The notes under the pieces are model-generated. The model did not search any database, had not been told where the DNA came from, and worked only from the letters and a program-made list of their open reading frames with translations. Positions 8,488 through 16,952 of a DNA stretch of 64,000 nucleotides are shown here, in pieces (position 1 is the first letter of the stretch; each line of letters starts with the position of its first letter). A program made the translations under genes and the position numbers. This DNA is from JAAEUB01 sp964550345 (GTDB lineage Bacteria > Pseudomonadota > Alphaproteobacteria > Rhodobacterales > Rhodobacteraceae): positions 62,001 through 126,000 of the forward strand of contig CAZJYZ010000002.1 in assembly GCA_964550345.1 (NCBI GenBank), given 5' to 3'.

Positions 8488-8551
8488 TCTCTTCCTCCCA
8501 ATTCGTGCAATCACGGGCACGATGGTGTAAAATCAGTGGCGCTGGCGCGGA

Positions 8552-9832
8552 TTACTCCGCGTCAGCTGTCATTCCTGCTTCAGCTGCTTTGCGCTCGAAC
8601 CACTTATCGGCTTCTTCGCCGAAATCGTCAGTACGCACATAGCTGGAAGTACGCGGGTGGTTGACCATGTTCGGGTCAGCCTCAACGCCAACTGCTTCAA
8701 GGAAAGCAGGCAGACCGATGCGGTCGATAGTTTCACCCACACGCTCATGCTCCAGCGCGTTGTCGGCGAAGAATTCGATCACGGTTTCAGCAAATTCTTC
8801 AAGCTCTTCAATATCTTCGTCGGTGTCGAGCTTAACGAAAGGCTTCACCATGATACCCATCATGTCGCCAACTTTCAGCGAACGCTTACCGCCGATCATG
8901 ACCGATGCGCCGCGATCGTCGCCAGGGCTAAGCGCCTTGGTCATAACGTTGATGCAGTGCATGCAGCGAACGCAGCTGTCGTTGTCCACTTCCATCGTGT
9001 CGTCGTCATTCAGAGACAGAGCGCGGGTCGGGCACATCGAAACAACTGTGTCGATCGTGTATTTACGGCCAACCTTGGCAACGTGTTTCTTAACTTCTTC
9101 CTGGTTGACCTTCATTTCATCGCGCCAGGTGCCGATCACGGCAAAGTCTGAACGGTGGATGGCGTTTACGCAGTCATTGGCACAACCCGAGAACTTGAAT
9201 TTAAACTTATAAGGCAGGGCCGGGCGGTGCATCTCATCGATGAAACGGTTGATGATTGCACGGTGTGTTTTGACTTCGTTGTAGCAAGATTGCTCGCAAC
9301 GTGCTGCGCCAACGCAGTTCATCGCGGTCCGAAGTGCCGGACCAGCGCCGCCAAGGTCAAAGCCAAGCTCGTTCAGCTCGTCAAAGGCAGGCTGCGCAGC
9401 TTCGGAGGAACAGCCCTGGAACATAATGTCACCGGACTGGCCGTGAAATGCGATCAGGCCCGAGCCGTGACGTTCCCAGATATCTGCAAGCTTGCGCAGA
9501 AGGTCTGTTGTATAATGCATACCGGCAGGTGGCATGATGCGCAGCGTGTGGAATTCTTTTGATTCCGGAAATTTGTCGGCAACTTCCGAGAAACGCGGAA
9601 TGATACCACCGCCATAACCAAGTACTGAGAGTGTACCACCTTTCCAGAAACCCAGCTTTTCCGTGTAGGAGTGGTTCAACTGACCCAGAAGGTCATTCAT
9701 GATCCGCTGGTTGCTTTCTGTACCTTCGTCACGCAGGCGCTTCAGGCCCGTGACAAAGCTTGGCCATTTACCACCTTCCAGCTCATCCAGCAGAGGCGTT
9801 GGGTTTTGACCTTTGTTGCTGTCATCTTTCAT
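8552..9832 (-). CDS. dsrA: DsrA, alpha subunit of reverse dissimilatory sulfite reductase
   Basis: This is the catalytic sirohaem subunit of the sulfite reductase. In 426 residues it has the C-x5-C-x3-C set (C173, C179, C183) and the GCANDC motif (C217, C221) that bind the 4Fe-4S/sirohaem centre, then a ferredoxin insertion (CVRCMHC, about 284-290). The segments HYTTDLLRK and FSGCANDCVNAIHR are typical of DsrA. It is the first gene of the leftward operon, with a GAGGGAG ribosome-binding site, and faces a control region shared with the cysG operon. The presence of dsrEFH and dsrL supports the oxidative type; the direction is inferred from neighbours rather than from a tree. Confidence 0.97.
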   Translation of the reverse strand: MKDDSNKGQNPTPLLDELEGGKWPSFVTGLKRLRDEGTESNQRIMNDLLGQLNHSYTEKLGFWKGGTLSVLGYGGGIIPRFSEVADKFPESKEFHTLRIMPPAGMHYTTDLLRKLADIWERHGSGLIAFHGQSGDIMFQGCSSEAAQPAFDELNELGFDLGGAGPALRTAMNCVGAARCEQSCYNEVKTHRAIINRFIDEMHRPALPYKFKFKFSGCANDCVNAIHRSDFAVIGTWRDEMKVNQEEVKKHVAKVGRKYTIDTVVSMCPTRALSLNDDDTMEVDNDSCVRCMHCINVMTKALSPGDDRGASVMIGGKRSLKVGDMMGIMVKPFVKLDTDEDIEELEEFAETVIEFFADNALEHERVGETIDRIGLPAFLEAVGVEADPNMVNHPRTSSYVRTDDFGEEADKWFERKAAEAGMTADAE

Positions 9833-9871
9833 TTCGGTTCTCCCTCACGAGTATACGTGCTTTCCCATTTT

Positions 9872-9931
9872 AGACCCAATGGGTCTGGTGCTTTATCCAG
9901 TGTGCAGGTTAATACACCCAGAACGCACACT
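9872..9931. promoter_or_regulatory. inverted repeats in the divergent dsr/cysG control region
   Basis: The 250-bp gap between dsrA and the divergent dioxygenase gene contains no convincing gene. It does hold a 6-bp inverted repeat with a 3-nt spacer (AGACCC-AAT-GGGTCT, 9872-9886), about 40 nt upstream of the dsrA start. A 7-bp inverted repeat with a 19-nt spacer lies further up (AGTGTGC at 9899-9905, GCACACT at 9925-9931). Either could be an operator. No regulator gene is adjacent. Confidence 0.4.
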
Positions 9932-10082
9932 TGTCCGCCCAGCGACGAACGCATTGCCTTTAATCTATACATCAAGATAAACGAATGTAAGCAAAAAGTG
10001 GCATTCTTGCGTAAAAACCAGTTTAGACGTAATTATGCTGCGGGTGCACAATGTGCGACAAACAGGAGTTCGACAGAGTAAC

Positions 10083-10979
10083 ATGCGTGAACATAACAGT
10101 TTTTTCTGGAACGACCCAAAAACCTATGATTTTTATCAGGAATGGCGGGCAAGCCGGCTAAAAGCAGCCGAAGAGGCGAAATCGGCGGGATTCGTCGAAC
10201 TTTCCTCCCTCGCGAATCCCTCAGATTCGGAAAAATCTGAAATAATTTCCCGGTGCCGGGCGGCGAATCTCGCGCTTTATCAGGCACCCCAGGGGGATGA
10301 TCTGCGAAAAGACCTGCGCACCTTTGCTGGCGCATTCGGTTTGCGCATTGCCGAACGCCACCGTTCAGCGGGCGACGAAGGCATCGTTGCCCTTACTGAA
10401 AGTGATGCCCCCAGCCAGCGGGGATACATCCCCTATTCCAAGCGTAAAATGGGTTGGCATACGGATGGCTATTATAATGCGCCAGAAGACCGGATCAGCG
10501 CCATGGTTTTGCACTGCGCTGTTCCGGCAGAGGAAGGTGGCGTGAACCAAATGCTGGACCCCACTATAATGTATATCCGGCTTTGGGACGAAAACCCTGA
10601 TTATGTGCGTGCCTTACTGCATCCCGAAGCGATGGTGATACCGGAAAACCGTGAGCCGGACGGCTCTGTGCGCCCGGTTTCGGTTGGTCCGGTGTTTTAC
10701 CCTGATCCTGATACCGGCGAAATGCAGATGCGCTACACCGCCCGCACCCGTTCCATAGAATGGCGCGACGATGCTTTGACCCGTGAAGCTGTGGCATTTT
10801 TGCAGGCCACCCTTGAAGCGCCCGATCCGCTGACCATCTCTGTTCGGTTCAAGGCCGGTCAGGGCGTACTAACCAACAACGCGCTGCATGACCGCACAGG
10901 TTTTGATGGCAAGGCTGAAAATAAATCCCCACGTGTGATGTACCGCGTGCGTTTTACAAACCGTGTGAAAGGAAGCTGA
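10083..10979 (+). CDS. Fe(II)/2-oxoglutarate-dependent dioxygenase of the TauD/GBBH fold
   Basis: The 298-residue protein has the facial iron triad of the TauD/gamma-butyrobetaine hydroxylase superfamily: H126 and D128 in GWHTDGYY and the distal H269 in ALHDRTGF. R284 (SPRVMYRVRF) sits where the arginine that binds 2-oxoglutarate is expected. It therefore should be an active oxygenase; the substrate cannot be read from sequence. It faces dsrA and is followed after 1 nt by two small genes and cysG, so it is probably co-regulated with sulfur oxidation. A sulfonate or sulfur-compound substrate is only a guess from context. The ATG at 10083 is preferred to an upstream frame starting at 10035, which lacks homologous-looking sequence. 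Confidence 0.85.
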   Translation: MREHNSFFWNDPKTYDFYQEWRASRLKAAEEAKSAGFVELSSLANPSDSEKSEIISRCRAANLALYQAPQGDDLRKDLRTFAGAFGLRIAERHRSAGDEGIVALTESDAPSQRGYIPYSKRKMGWHTDGYYNAPEDRISAMVLHCAVPAEEGGVNQMLDPTIMYIRLWDENPDYVRALLHPEAMVIPENREPDGSVRPVSVGPVFYPDPDTGEMQMRYTARTRSIEWRDDALTREAVAFLQATLEAPDPLTISVRFKAGQGVLTNNALHDRTGFDGKAENKSPRVMYRVRFTNRVKGS

Positions 10980-10980
10980 C

Positions 10981-11178
10981 ATGGCCCGACTGAGCGATCT
11001 GATTATTTCCAACCCAGATGTAACCTCGTTCCCGGAACTGGAAAAACTTGTGGCCCATCTGGGGGAAAGTGGCGAAATGCATATGGAGTTTGACGTCAAA
11101 CCCGATTTTCGCGACACACCCAGAAAATGGGAGTGGTTGCTGGAAGCAGCTTTTACGCGAGGCCTGAAATATGACTGA
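10981..11178 (+). CDS. small unknown protein in the cysG operon (65 aa)
   Basis: This 65-residue, mildly acidic protein has no signal peptide or membrane segment and no cysteine. Visible features are a leucine-rich first half (SFPELEKLVAHLGESGEMHM) and a C-terminal WEWLLEAAFTRGL helix. Its start is 1 nt after the dioxygenase stop and its end overlaps the next gene by 8 nt, so the operon is translationally coupled. I do not recognise the family. A role as a small accessory factor to sulfur oxidation or sirohaem handling is inferred from position only. Confidence 0.75.
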   Translation: MARLSDLIISNPDVTSFPELEKLVAHLGESGEMHMEFDVKPDFRDTPRKWEWLLEAAFTRGLKYD

Positions 11179-11377
11179 GCAAATTCGTGAACTGGCAATG
11201 TATGAATTGCCATATGGGCGCAAAGCTGAATTGCGCGAAATAGGGTTTGATTCTGGCATGAATATGCTGCGCCTGGTTTTGCGCGAAGGCAAGCGCATCA
11301 CGCAGGTCGATATAGATGCGGAAAAAGCCAACGAAATGGCGAATGCCATGCTTGAATGGGCGAAGGAACAGAGCTGA
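11171..11377 (+). CDS. small unknown protein in the cysG operon (68 aa)
   Basis: This 68-residue protein overlaps the previous gene by 8 nt and the cysG start by 1 nt (TGATG). The predicted order is beta-rich (ELAMYELPYGRKAELREIGF, then MNMLRLVLREGKRITQVDI) followed by one C-terminal helix (ANEMANAMLEWAKEQ), like a small single-domain fold. It has no cysteine or signal peptide. I do not recognise a function. Tight coupling on both sides argues that it is a genuine gene working with CysG or the dioxygenase. Confidence 0.78.
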   Translation: MTEQIRELAMYELPYGRKAELREIGFDSGMNMLRLVLREGKRITQVDIDAEKANEMANAMLEWAKEQS

Positions 11378-12807
11378 TGGATCATCTTCCGGTCTTTTTG
11401 GAGGTTACGGGGCGAAAAATTGTGGTGGATGGTGGTGAAACCATCGCCGCACGCCGGGTTGAGCGGGCATTGTCCGCTGGCGCCAATGTGGTCTCGTTTG
11501 ATCCGAAGCCCGGTGATGAGTTGAAAGCGCTGTTTGGGCATGAGAACCTGACGCATCATGCACGTATCCCCGAAAAGGCGGACTTTGAGGGCTGCCTCGT
11601 CGCTTATGGTGCCAGTGAGGACGCCGCGCGAGACAAACTTCTGGTGGATAGTGCGCGTGAAGCAGGTGCATTGTGCAACGTCGCCGATGTGCCGGAATAT
11701 TGCGACTTTATCACCCCCAGCGTGGTGGAGCGTGACCCGATCACGGTAGCCATCTCGACAGGCGGTGCAGCCCCTGTCATTGCCCGAAACCTGCGCGCTC
11801 GGATTGAAGCGATGTTGCCCGAAGGTTATGGCCGCTTAGCCGCCTTTGCCGCCGGTTTCCGCAAACGTATCGCGGAGAAGATTTCGGATGGGCGTGGACG
11901 CCGACGTTTTTGGGAAAATATGATCGAAGGTCAGGCGGGCGACCTCTTTCTGGCTGGATATGAAACCAAAGCCGCAACACAGATCAATGCTGATCTGGAC
12001 GCCACTGGTGACCAAACACCGGTGACTGGCGAAGCATGGCTGGTGGGCGCGGGCCCCGGCGACCCCGATCTTTTGACCTTCAAGGCCCTGCGCCTGATGC
12101 AACATGCGGATGTCGTACTATATGACAGGCTGATTGGTCCCGGTATCCTTGAGCTTTCACGCCGGGATGCCGAGCGTATCAATGTCGGTAAATCTGCCGG
12201 TAATCATGCACTACAACAGCATGAGATTACCGCCCTGATGATCAAACTTGCCAAAGAAGGAAACAGGGTCCTGCGCCTAAAGGGTGGTGACCCGTTCATC
12301 TTTGGCCGTGGTGGCGAAGAGCTGGAGGAAGTTGCAGCCGCAGGCATCCCGGTTCAGGTTGTTCCGGGCATTACCGCTGCTGCAGGTTGTGGGGCCTGCG
12401 CGGGCATCCCGCTGACGCACCGCGACCACGCACAATCGGTTGTGTTTGTCACAGCTCATGGGGCCGGCGGCGTGCTGGACCATGACTGGACCAAACTGGC
12501 ACGTGATGGCCAGACTGTGGTCGTCTATATGGGGCTTGGATCTCTCGGGGCGATTGCCACGAACGCCCTTGCGCAGGGTGTGCGGGCGGATCTTCCGGTT
12601 GCGGTTATCGACAATGGTTCACGCCTTAACCAGACAGTGGTTTCTGCAACGTTAGAGACGATTGAGGGTGAGGCGGGGGCCGCTGAACTGGAAGGACCGG
12701 CGCTGATCATCATGGGCGATGTGGTCACCATGCGTGACAAGCTGAGCGTCGATGGCATTCGTGAACAGCAACGTGCGCTTGGCCTTGATGCCCGTAAGGG
12801 GCTTTAA
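11377..12807 (+). CDS. cysG: CysG, trifunctional sirohaem synthase
   Basis: CysG converts uroporphyrinogen III to sirohaem: methylation by the C-terminal SUMT domain, then NAD-dependent dehydrogenation and iron insertion by the N-terminal domain. The 476-residue length fits the fusion. The N-terminal domain shows the dinucleotide-binding segment VVDGGETIAARR, the NVADVPEYCDF segment with the conserved catalytic aspartate, and ISTGGAAPVIAR. The SUMT part begins near residue 222 with WLVGAGPGDPDLLT and has LKGGDPFIFGRGGEE and the VVPGITAAAG motif. Sirohaem is the DsrAB cofactor, so its position divergent from dsrA supplies the pathway; it would also serve assimilatory sulfite reductase. The ATG at 11377 overlaps the previous stop. 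Confidence 0.95.
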   Translation: MDHLPVFLEVTGRKIVVDGGETIAARRVERALSAGANVVSFDPKPGDELKALFGHENLTHHARIPEKADFEGCLVAYGASEDAARDKLLVDSAREAGALCNVADVPEYCDFITPSVVERDPITVAISTGGAAPVIARNLRARIEAMLPEGYGRLAAFAAGFRKRIAEKISDGRGRRRFWENMIEGQAGDLFLAGYETKAATQINADLDATGDQTPVTGEAWLVGAGPGDPDLLTFKALRLMQHADVVLYDRLIGPGILELSRRDAERINVGKSAGNHALQQHEITALMIKLAKEGNRVLRLKGGDPFIFGRGGEELEEVAAAGIPVQVVPGITAAAGCGACAGIPLTHRDHAQSVVFVTAHGAGGVLDHDWTKLARDGQTVVVYMGLGSLGAIATNALAQGVRADLPVAVIDNGSRLNQTVVSATLETIEGEAGAAELEGPALIIMGDVVTMRDKLSVDGIREQQRALGLDARKGL

Positions 12808-12843
12808 GCTTGTCACATATCCCGCGTGGGCCTAGCGTGGGGT

Positions 12844-13770
12844 ATGGATTATTCCCGGCTCATCGACGAAGAAACCTGGGCGTTTATTGAGCGTACGGGT
12901 GAGTTTTACCCACCCGACGCGATCTCGATGACAATTGCGGACCAAAGGCGCGTTTACGATGAAATGTGTCGCGAGTTCTTTACTGGATACCCGCCGGGGG
13001 TTAGCGCGATTGATCGTAGCGCAAATGGCGTTCCCATCAGGGTCTACGAGAAAGCAAAATCAGACACTAATGTTGTCTATTTCCACGGTGGGGGCTTTGT
13101 CGTTGGGGGGCTGGAAAGTCACGATGATATTTGCGCTGAAATCTGCGACAGAACCGGGTTTCGTGTTATCAGCGTCGACTACAGTCTTTGCCCGGAAAAC
13201 AAGTTTCCCGCAGATTTTGAAGATGCTCGAACAGCCGTGCAATACGTGGCGGAAAGGTGGCTCGCCGGGTTGATTCTGGTCGGAGATTCAGCCGGAGCGA
13301 ACCTGGCTGCTGCCGTCTCGCATGATCTTCGGGATGAGCTGGATATCAGTGGGCAGTTGTTGATTTACGGTGTATTCGGCGGTGACGTGAATATGGGGTC
13401 CTACCTGACTCACGCAGACGCGCCATTGTTGTCGCGTGATGAAGTGCTTTTCTACAGCAAGATAAGATTTGATGGTGAGGCGCCTTTGTCTGAACCACGC
13501 GCTTGGCCCCTGCAGGATACAGACTTTTCCGGCTTACCACCCAGTGTGATATTTTCGGCTCAATGTGATCCGCTTAGTGATGACAGCCACGCCTATCGTG
13601 ATGCCATTCTAGATGCAGGTGGGCAGGTTGCATTGATAGAAGAGAAAGGTTTGGTACATGGATATCTGCGGGCGCGCAGTATGGTAACACGTGCCCGCGT
13701 TAGCTTTACCCGTATTGTGAATGCGATAAGTGAACTCGGAAACGACCAGCCCTTTCCACCGAACCTGTGA
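12844..13770 (+). CDS. alpha/beta hydrolase of the hormone-sensitive-lipase family
   Basis: The 308-residue protein has the HSL oxyanion-hole motif (YFHGGGFVVGG), the nucleophile serine in GDSAGAN, the acid in AQCDPLSDD and the histidine in LVHGYL. It is therefore a likely carboxylesterase; arylformamidase-type activity is another option in this family. It lies 36 nt after cysG on the same strand and may be read through from that operon, but nothing in it points to sulfur metabolism. The ATG at 12844 is chosen over an in-frame GTG at 12826; neither has a good ribosome-binding site. Confidence 0.88.
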   Translation: MDYSRLIDEETWAFIERTGEFYPPDAISMTIADQRRVYDEMCREFFTGYPPGVSAIDRSANGVPIRVYEKAKSDTNVVYFHGGGFVVGGLESHDDICAEICDRTGFRVISVDYSLCPENKFPADFEDARTAVQYVAERWLAGLILVGDSAGANLAAAVSHDLRDELDISGQLLIYGVFGGDVNMGSYLTHADAPLLSRDEVLFYSKIRFDGEAPLSEPRAWPLQDTDFSGLPPSVIFSAQCDPLSDDSHAYRDAILDAGGQVALIEEKGLVHGYLRARSMVTRARVSFTRIVNAISELGNDQPFPPNL

Positions 13771-13811
13771 TACTTTAAAACGCGCGGAGTATACTACTTG
13801 CGGAGAATAAC

Positions 13812-14054
13812 ATGACCCAACGCCTGCATCTCGTTTTCGGCGGTGAACTTACTGATCCTTCGAACAACGTGTTTCGGAATGTCGATGACATTCACATGGT
13901 TGGTATTTTTCCGAATTATGAAAGTGCCTATAACGCCTGGAAAGCCGAGGCACAGCGTACCGTGGACAATGCTCATATGCGCTATTTTATTGCCCATCTG
14001 CATAGGCTGCGGGATGAGGCGGCCGAGGCGTCTTCGACAGAAGAACTTGGCTGA
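13812..14054 (+). CDS. DUF4170-type small protein
   Basis: This 80-residue protein resembles the DUF4170 family found next to lipid A/KDO genes in alphaproteobacteria. Its core reads FGGELTDPSNNVF, IHMVGIFPNYESAYNAWKAEAQRTVD and RYFIAHLHRL. A GGAGAATAAC element precedes the ATG. Sixteen nt separate it from the waaA-like gene, so it heads a small lipopolysaccharide operon. Its function is unknown. Confidence 0.85.
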   Translation: MTQRLHLVFGGELTDPSNNVFRNVDDIHMVGIFPNYESAYNAWKAEAQRTVDNAHMRYFIAHLHRLRDEAAEASSTEELG

Positions 14055-14069
14055 TAGGATTATACGGAT

Positions 14070-15359
14070 ATGGCGCTTGGCCCAGCCAGAAAGCCAAATA
14101 GAAAGGACCGGCGCGGCGAAGTTCGGGCACGTCAGCGTCTGGAACGCGGATTGATCAACGGCCTGGAACATCATCTGAGATGCCGGGAAAGGCTGGGCGA
14201 AACCAAAACTGAGCGTCCGGAAGGGCCGCTGGTTTGGATCCATTGCAACAGTGAGGAAGCCGCACTGGGGAATTTGCCGCTGGTCGGCCGCATGCGGCTG
14301 GAGCGCGATGACCTTAACTTCCTGATAACCACGGCTGAATTCGACCCTTCTGACCCTCTCAAAAACCAGCTTCCTGAACGCTGTGTCCATCAATATCTGC
14401 CATATGGAGAAGGCTTGGGAATAGAGAATTTCCTTGCCTATTGGCAACCGGATATCTGCCTTTGGTTAGAACCTAACCTACGTGCCACAGCTATCAATTC
14501 AGCTGCCGAACATGACATTCCTTTGTTTATGGCCGACGCTGCCCTGCCGGACGAAAAACAAAGCAAACTAAGATGGTTTCCCGGGACAATACGCAAAACT
14601 CTGGGACAGTTTGAGCAAATACTGGCAATTGACGGCCGTTCAGCCCGCAATTTTAAGCGGCTGGGGGTGGGTGACAGCCGGGTTGAAGTCTTGGGGAAAA
14701 TGCAGGAAGGATCCCCGCCGCTTGATTGTGTGCAAAGTGACCGCGACGAAATGGCAGCACTTCTTGCAGCAAGGCCGGTTTGGCTGGCAGCGGAAATCAG
14801 TCGGGAAGAAGAAAAAACGATACTTGGGGCACAAAGACATGTTCTGCGTCGTTCTCACCGCCTGCTTTTGATCCTTATACCTGATGACAAGGCTCGTGGT
14901 CCCGACCTGGCAACTGATCTGGAGCAGGCGGGATGGTCGGTGGCCTTACGATCTGCCGGGCAGGAGCCGGAACCGGACACACAGATATATGTCGCTGATC
15001 TGGCGCATGAAATGGGTCTCTGGTTGCGCTTGTCACCGCTGGTTTTTATGGGAAATACCTTACATGGAAATCCGGCTCTGGTGCGAGATCCTTTTCAGCC
15101 AACGGCGCTTGGTTCGTCAGTGCTTCACGGACCGCAGCACGGGGTATTTTCACGTCACTACAAGCGTCTTCAGGCCGTGGGAGCAGCACGGCAGGTGGAG
15201 GGCGAAAAAGCCCTGTGTCGCGAGTTGGAAACATTACAGGCACCTGACAAGGTGGCGGAAATGGCCCGGGCTGCGTGGGAGGTTTCGACAAGCGGAGCCG
15301 AGGTAAGTGATCGGATCAGCAGTTTGATTTTCGCATCCCTTGATGCGCGGGGTATTTAA
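14070..15359 (+). CDS. waaA: divergent WaaA/KdtA-like KDO transferase
   Basis: The 429-residue protein fits the 3-deoxy-D-manno-octulosonic acid transferase fold and position: an N-terminal LVWIHCNSEEAALGNLPL segment replaces the usual HAxSxGE stretch, then a PDICLWLEPNLRATAI segment corresponds to the ETEIWPNL motif, and PLVFMGNTL and GPQHGVFSRHY match the GT30 C-terminal region. It has no N-terminal membrane anchor, which most WaaA proteins carry, and starts with an Arg/Lys-rich stretch instead. The gene is followed after 1 nt by lpxK, the usual pairing. Whether it is the only KDO transferase cannot be seen here. Confidence 0.8.
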   Translation: MALGPARKPNRKDRRGEVRARQRLERGLINGLEHHLRCRERLGETKTERPEGPLVWIHCNSEEAALGNLPLVGRMRLERDDLNFLITTAEFDPSDPLKNQLPERCVHQYLPYGEGLGIENFLAYWQPDICLWLEPNLRATAINSAAEHDIPLFMADAALPDEKQSKLRWFPGTIRKTLGQFEQILAIDGRSARNFKRLGVGDSRVEVLGKMQEGSPPLDCVQSDRDEMAALLAARPVWLAAEISREEEKTILGAQRHVLRRSHRLLLILIPDDKARGPDLATDLEQAGWSVALRSAGQEPEPDTQIYVADLAHEMGLWLRLSPLVFMGNTLHGNPALVRDPFQPTALGSSVLHGPQHGVFSRHYKRLQAVGAARQVEGEKALCRELETLQAPDKVAEMARAAWEVSTSGAEVSDRISSLIFASLDARGI

Positions 15360-15360
15360 A

Positions 15361-16356
15361 ATGCGCGCGCCGTCCTTTTGGTTCAATTCTCCCAGTCGCC
15401 CAGGCTGGCAGGCGCGTTTGCTGGCACCTTTGGGGTGGCTGTATGCGTACCTGACGGCCCGGCGCCTGAAACGCGAAGCATCGATCAAAGCGGACATTCC
15501 GGTGATTTGCGTTGGTAATATCAACGCGGGTGGTACCGGCAAGACCCCAACAGTTATCGTGCTGGTCAATCACATGATCGCGCGGGGTCTTCGCCCGCAT
15601 GTGGTAACCCGCGGGTATGGCGGCAGTCTTGTGGGCCCGGTTCAGGTGGATGAACGTGGGCATACTGCGTCGCAAACAGGGGATGAACCCTTACTGATTG
15701 CCGCCTTTGCGCCTGTCTGGGTGGCAAAAGACCGGGCCGAAGGGGTGCGGGCTGCACAAGAGGCCGGGGCGCAGGTGATTATTCTGGATGACGGGTTCCA
15801 GAACCCACAAGTCGCCTATGATCTGTCAATTGTGGTGGTGGACGCAGACAAGGGGTTTGGCAACGGGCGTTGTATTCCTGCTGGACCATTGAGAGAGCGG
15901 GTAGAGGTTGGACTCAGGCGTGCTGATCTTCTGATCTCTATTGGTGCGAAGACTGCACAGAATAAGTTCCGCACGCATTGGTCAGACAAGGTGACGTGTG
16001 CACATATAGGGGGCATCCTGACCCCGTTGCAAACCGGCAGTGACTGGCAGGGGCAGGAGGTGGTGGCTTTCGCCGGTATCGGGCATCCTGAGAAATTCTT
16101 TGCTACACTGCGGGAGTTGGGGGCAAAGCTGCAACGGGCCGAAGCGTTGCGCGATCACCAACCGCTGAGCCAGGCCCTGATGACCCGGCTCGAGGCCGAA
16201 GCAATGTTGACGGGCGCGCAGCTTGTGACGACCGAGAAAGACGCGGTGCGACTGCCCTCGGATTTTCGTTCAAAAGTCGTGACATTGCCGGTTCGGTTGG
16301 AGTTGGAAAACTGGTATGAGATTGATCGGCAGATGAAGCGGCTGGGGTTGGGTTGA
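15361..16356 (+). CDS. lpxK: LpxK, tetraacyldisaccharide 4'-kinase
   Basis: LpxK phosphorylates the lipid A disaccharide at the inner membrane. The 331-residue protein has the membrane-associated N-terminus (APSFWFNSPSRPGWQARLLAPLGWLYAY), the P-loop-like VGNINAGGTGKTPTV, the RGYGG motif, the GDEPLL segment, and ILDDGFQN with the catalytic aspartates. I choose the ATG at 15361, 1 nt after the waaA stop. Confidence 0.95.
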   Translation: MRAPSFWFNSPSRPGWQARLLAPLGWLYAYLTARRLKREASIKADIPVICVGNINAGGTGKTPTVIVLVNHMIARGLRPHVVTRGYGGSLVGPVQVDERGHTASQTGDEPLLIAAFAPVWVAKDRAEGVRAAQEAGAQVIILDDGFQNPQVAYDLSIVVVDADKGFGNGRCIPAGPLRERVEVGLRRADLLISIGAKTAQNKFRTHWSDKVTCAHIGGILTPLQTGSDWQGQEVVAFAGIGHPEKFFATLRELGAKLQRAEALRDHQPLSQALMTRLEAEAMLTGAQLVTTEKDAVRLPSDFRSKVVTLPVRLELENWYEIDRQMKRLGLG

Positions 16357-16385
16357 AATTATACAGGAGGAGCGAGTCGCAGTAA

Positions 16386-16862
16386 TTAGCCGCGTTCGCG
16401 CATCAACCGCGCCTTTTGTCTGCCCCAGTCCCGTTTGGCGTCATCGGCGCGTTTGTCGTGCAGCTTTTTACCCTTGGCAATGCCAATTTTCAGCTTGGCC
16501 AGACCCTTGTGGTTAAAATAGAGCACCAGTGGAACCAGCGTCATGCCTTTTCGGCTTGTCGCATTCCAGAGCTTTGACAGCTCTTTCTTTGAGGCCAGCA
16601 ATTTACGCCTGCGCCGCTCTTCATGCCCCCAGGTTTTGGCTTGTGCGTAGGGCGCGATATAGCTGTTTACCAGCCATAATTCACCATCCTCAACGGCCGC
16701 GTAACTTTCGGCTATATTGGCCCCGCCAAGTCGAAGGGATTTTACCTCGGACCCCGTAAGTATGACGCCGCATTCCAGATCATCCTCGATCGCATAATCG
16801 CGCCGGGCCCTCCGGTTTTCGGCAATAACCTTGTAGTTTGGGTTCTGTTTACTCTTGTTCAT
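16386..16862 (-). CDS. smpB: SmpB, tmRNA-binding protein
   Basis: SmpB delivers tmRNA to stalled ribosomes. The 158-residue protein shows the family segments NRRARRDYAIEDDLECGVILTGSEVKSLR, the WLVNSYIAPY core and the basic C-terminal tail with DKRADDAKRDWGRQKARLM. It is convergent with lpxK. The tmRNA gene itself is not in the window. Confidence 0.97.
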   Translation of the reverse strand: MNKSKQNPNYKVIAENRRARRDYAIEDDLECGVILTGSEVKSLRLGGANIAESYAAVEDGELWLVNSYIAPYAQAKTWGHEERRRRKLLASKKELSKLWNATSRKGMTLVPLVLYFNHKGLAKLKIGIAKGKKLHDKRADDAKRDWGRQKARLMRERG

Positions 16863-16952
16863 CGGTTTGATTTAGGGCCGGGGTGTGAGTGAGTCCAGCC
16901 CGGGTGCCAATTTTGAAGAATATTGCAGGAGCTATTCGGATCAGAAACAGAA

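Noticed and set aside
6604..8664. A 686-codon open frame on the plus strand
   Set aside because: It runs antisense through dsrF, dsrE and dsrB, all of which have clear family motifs; the frame is a by-product of their codon use.
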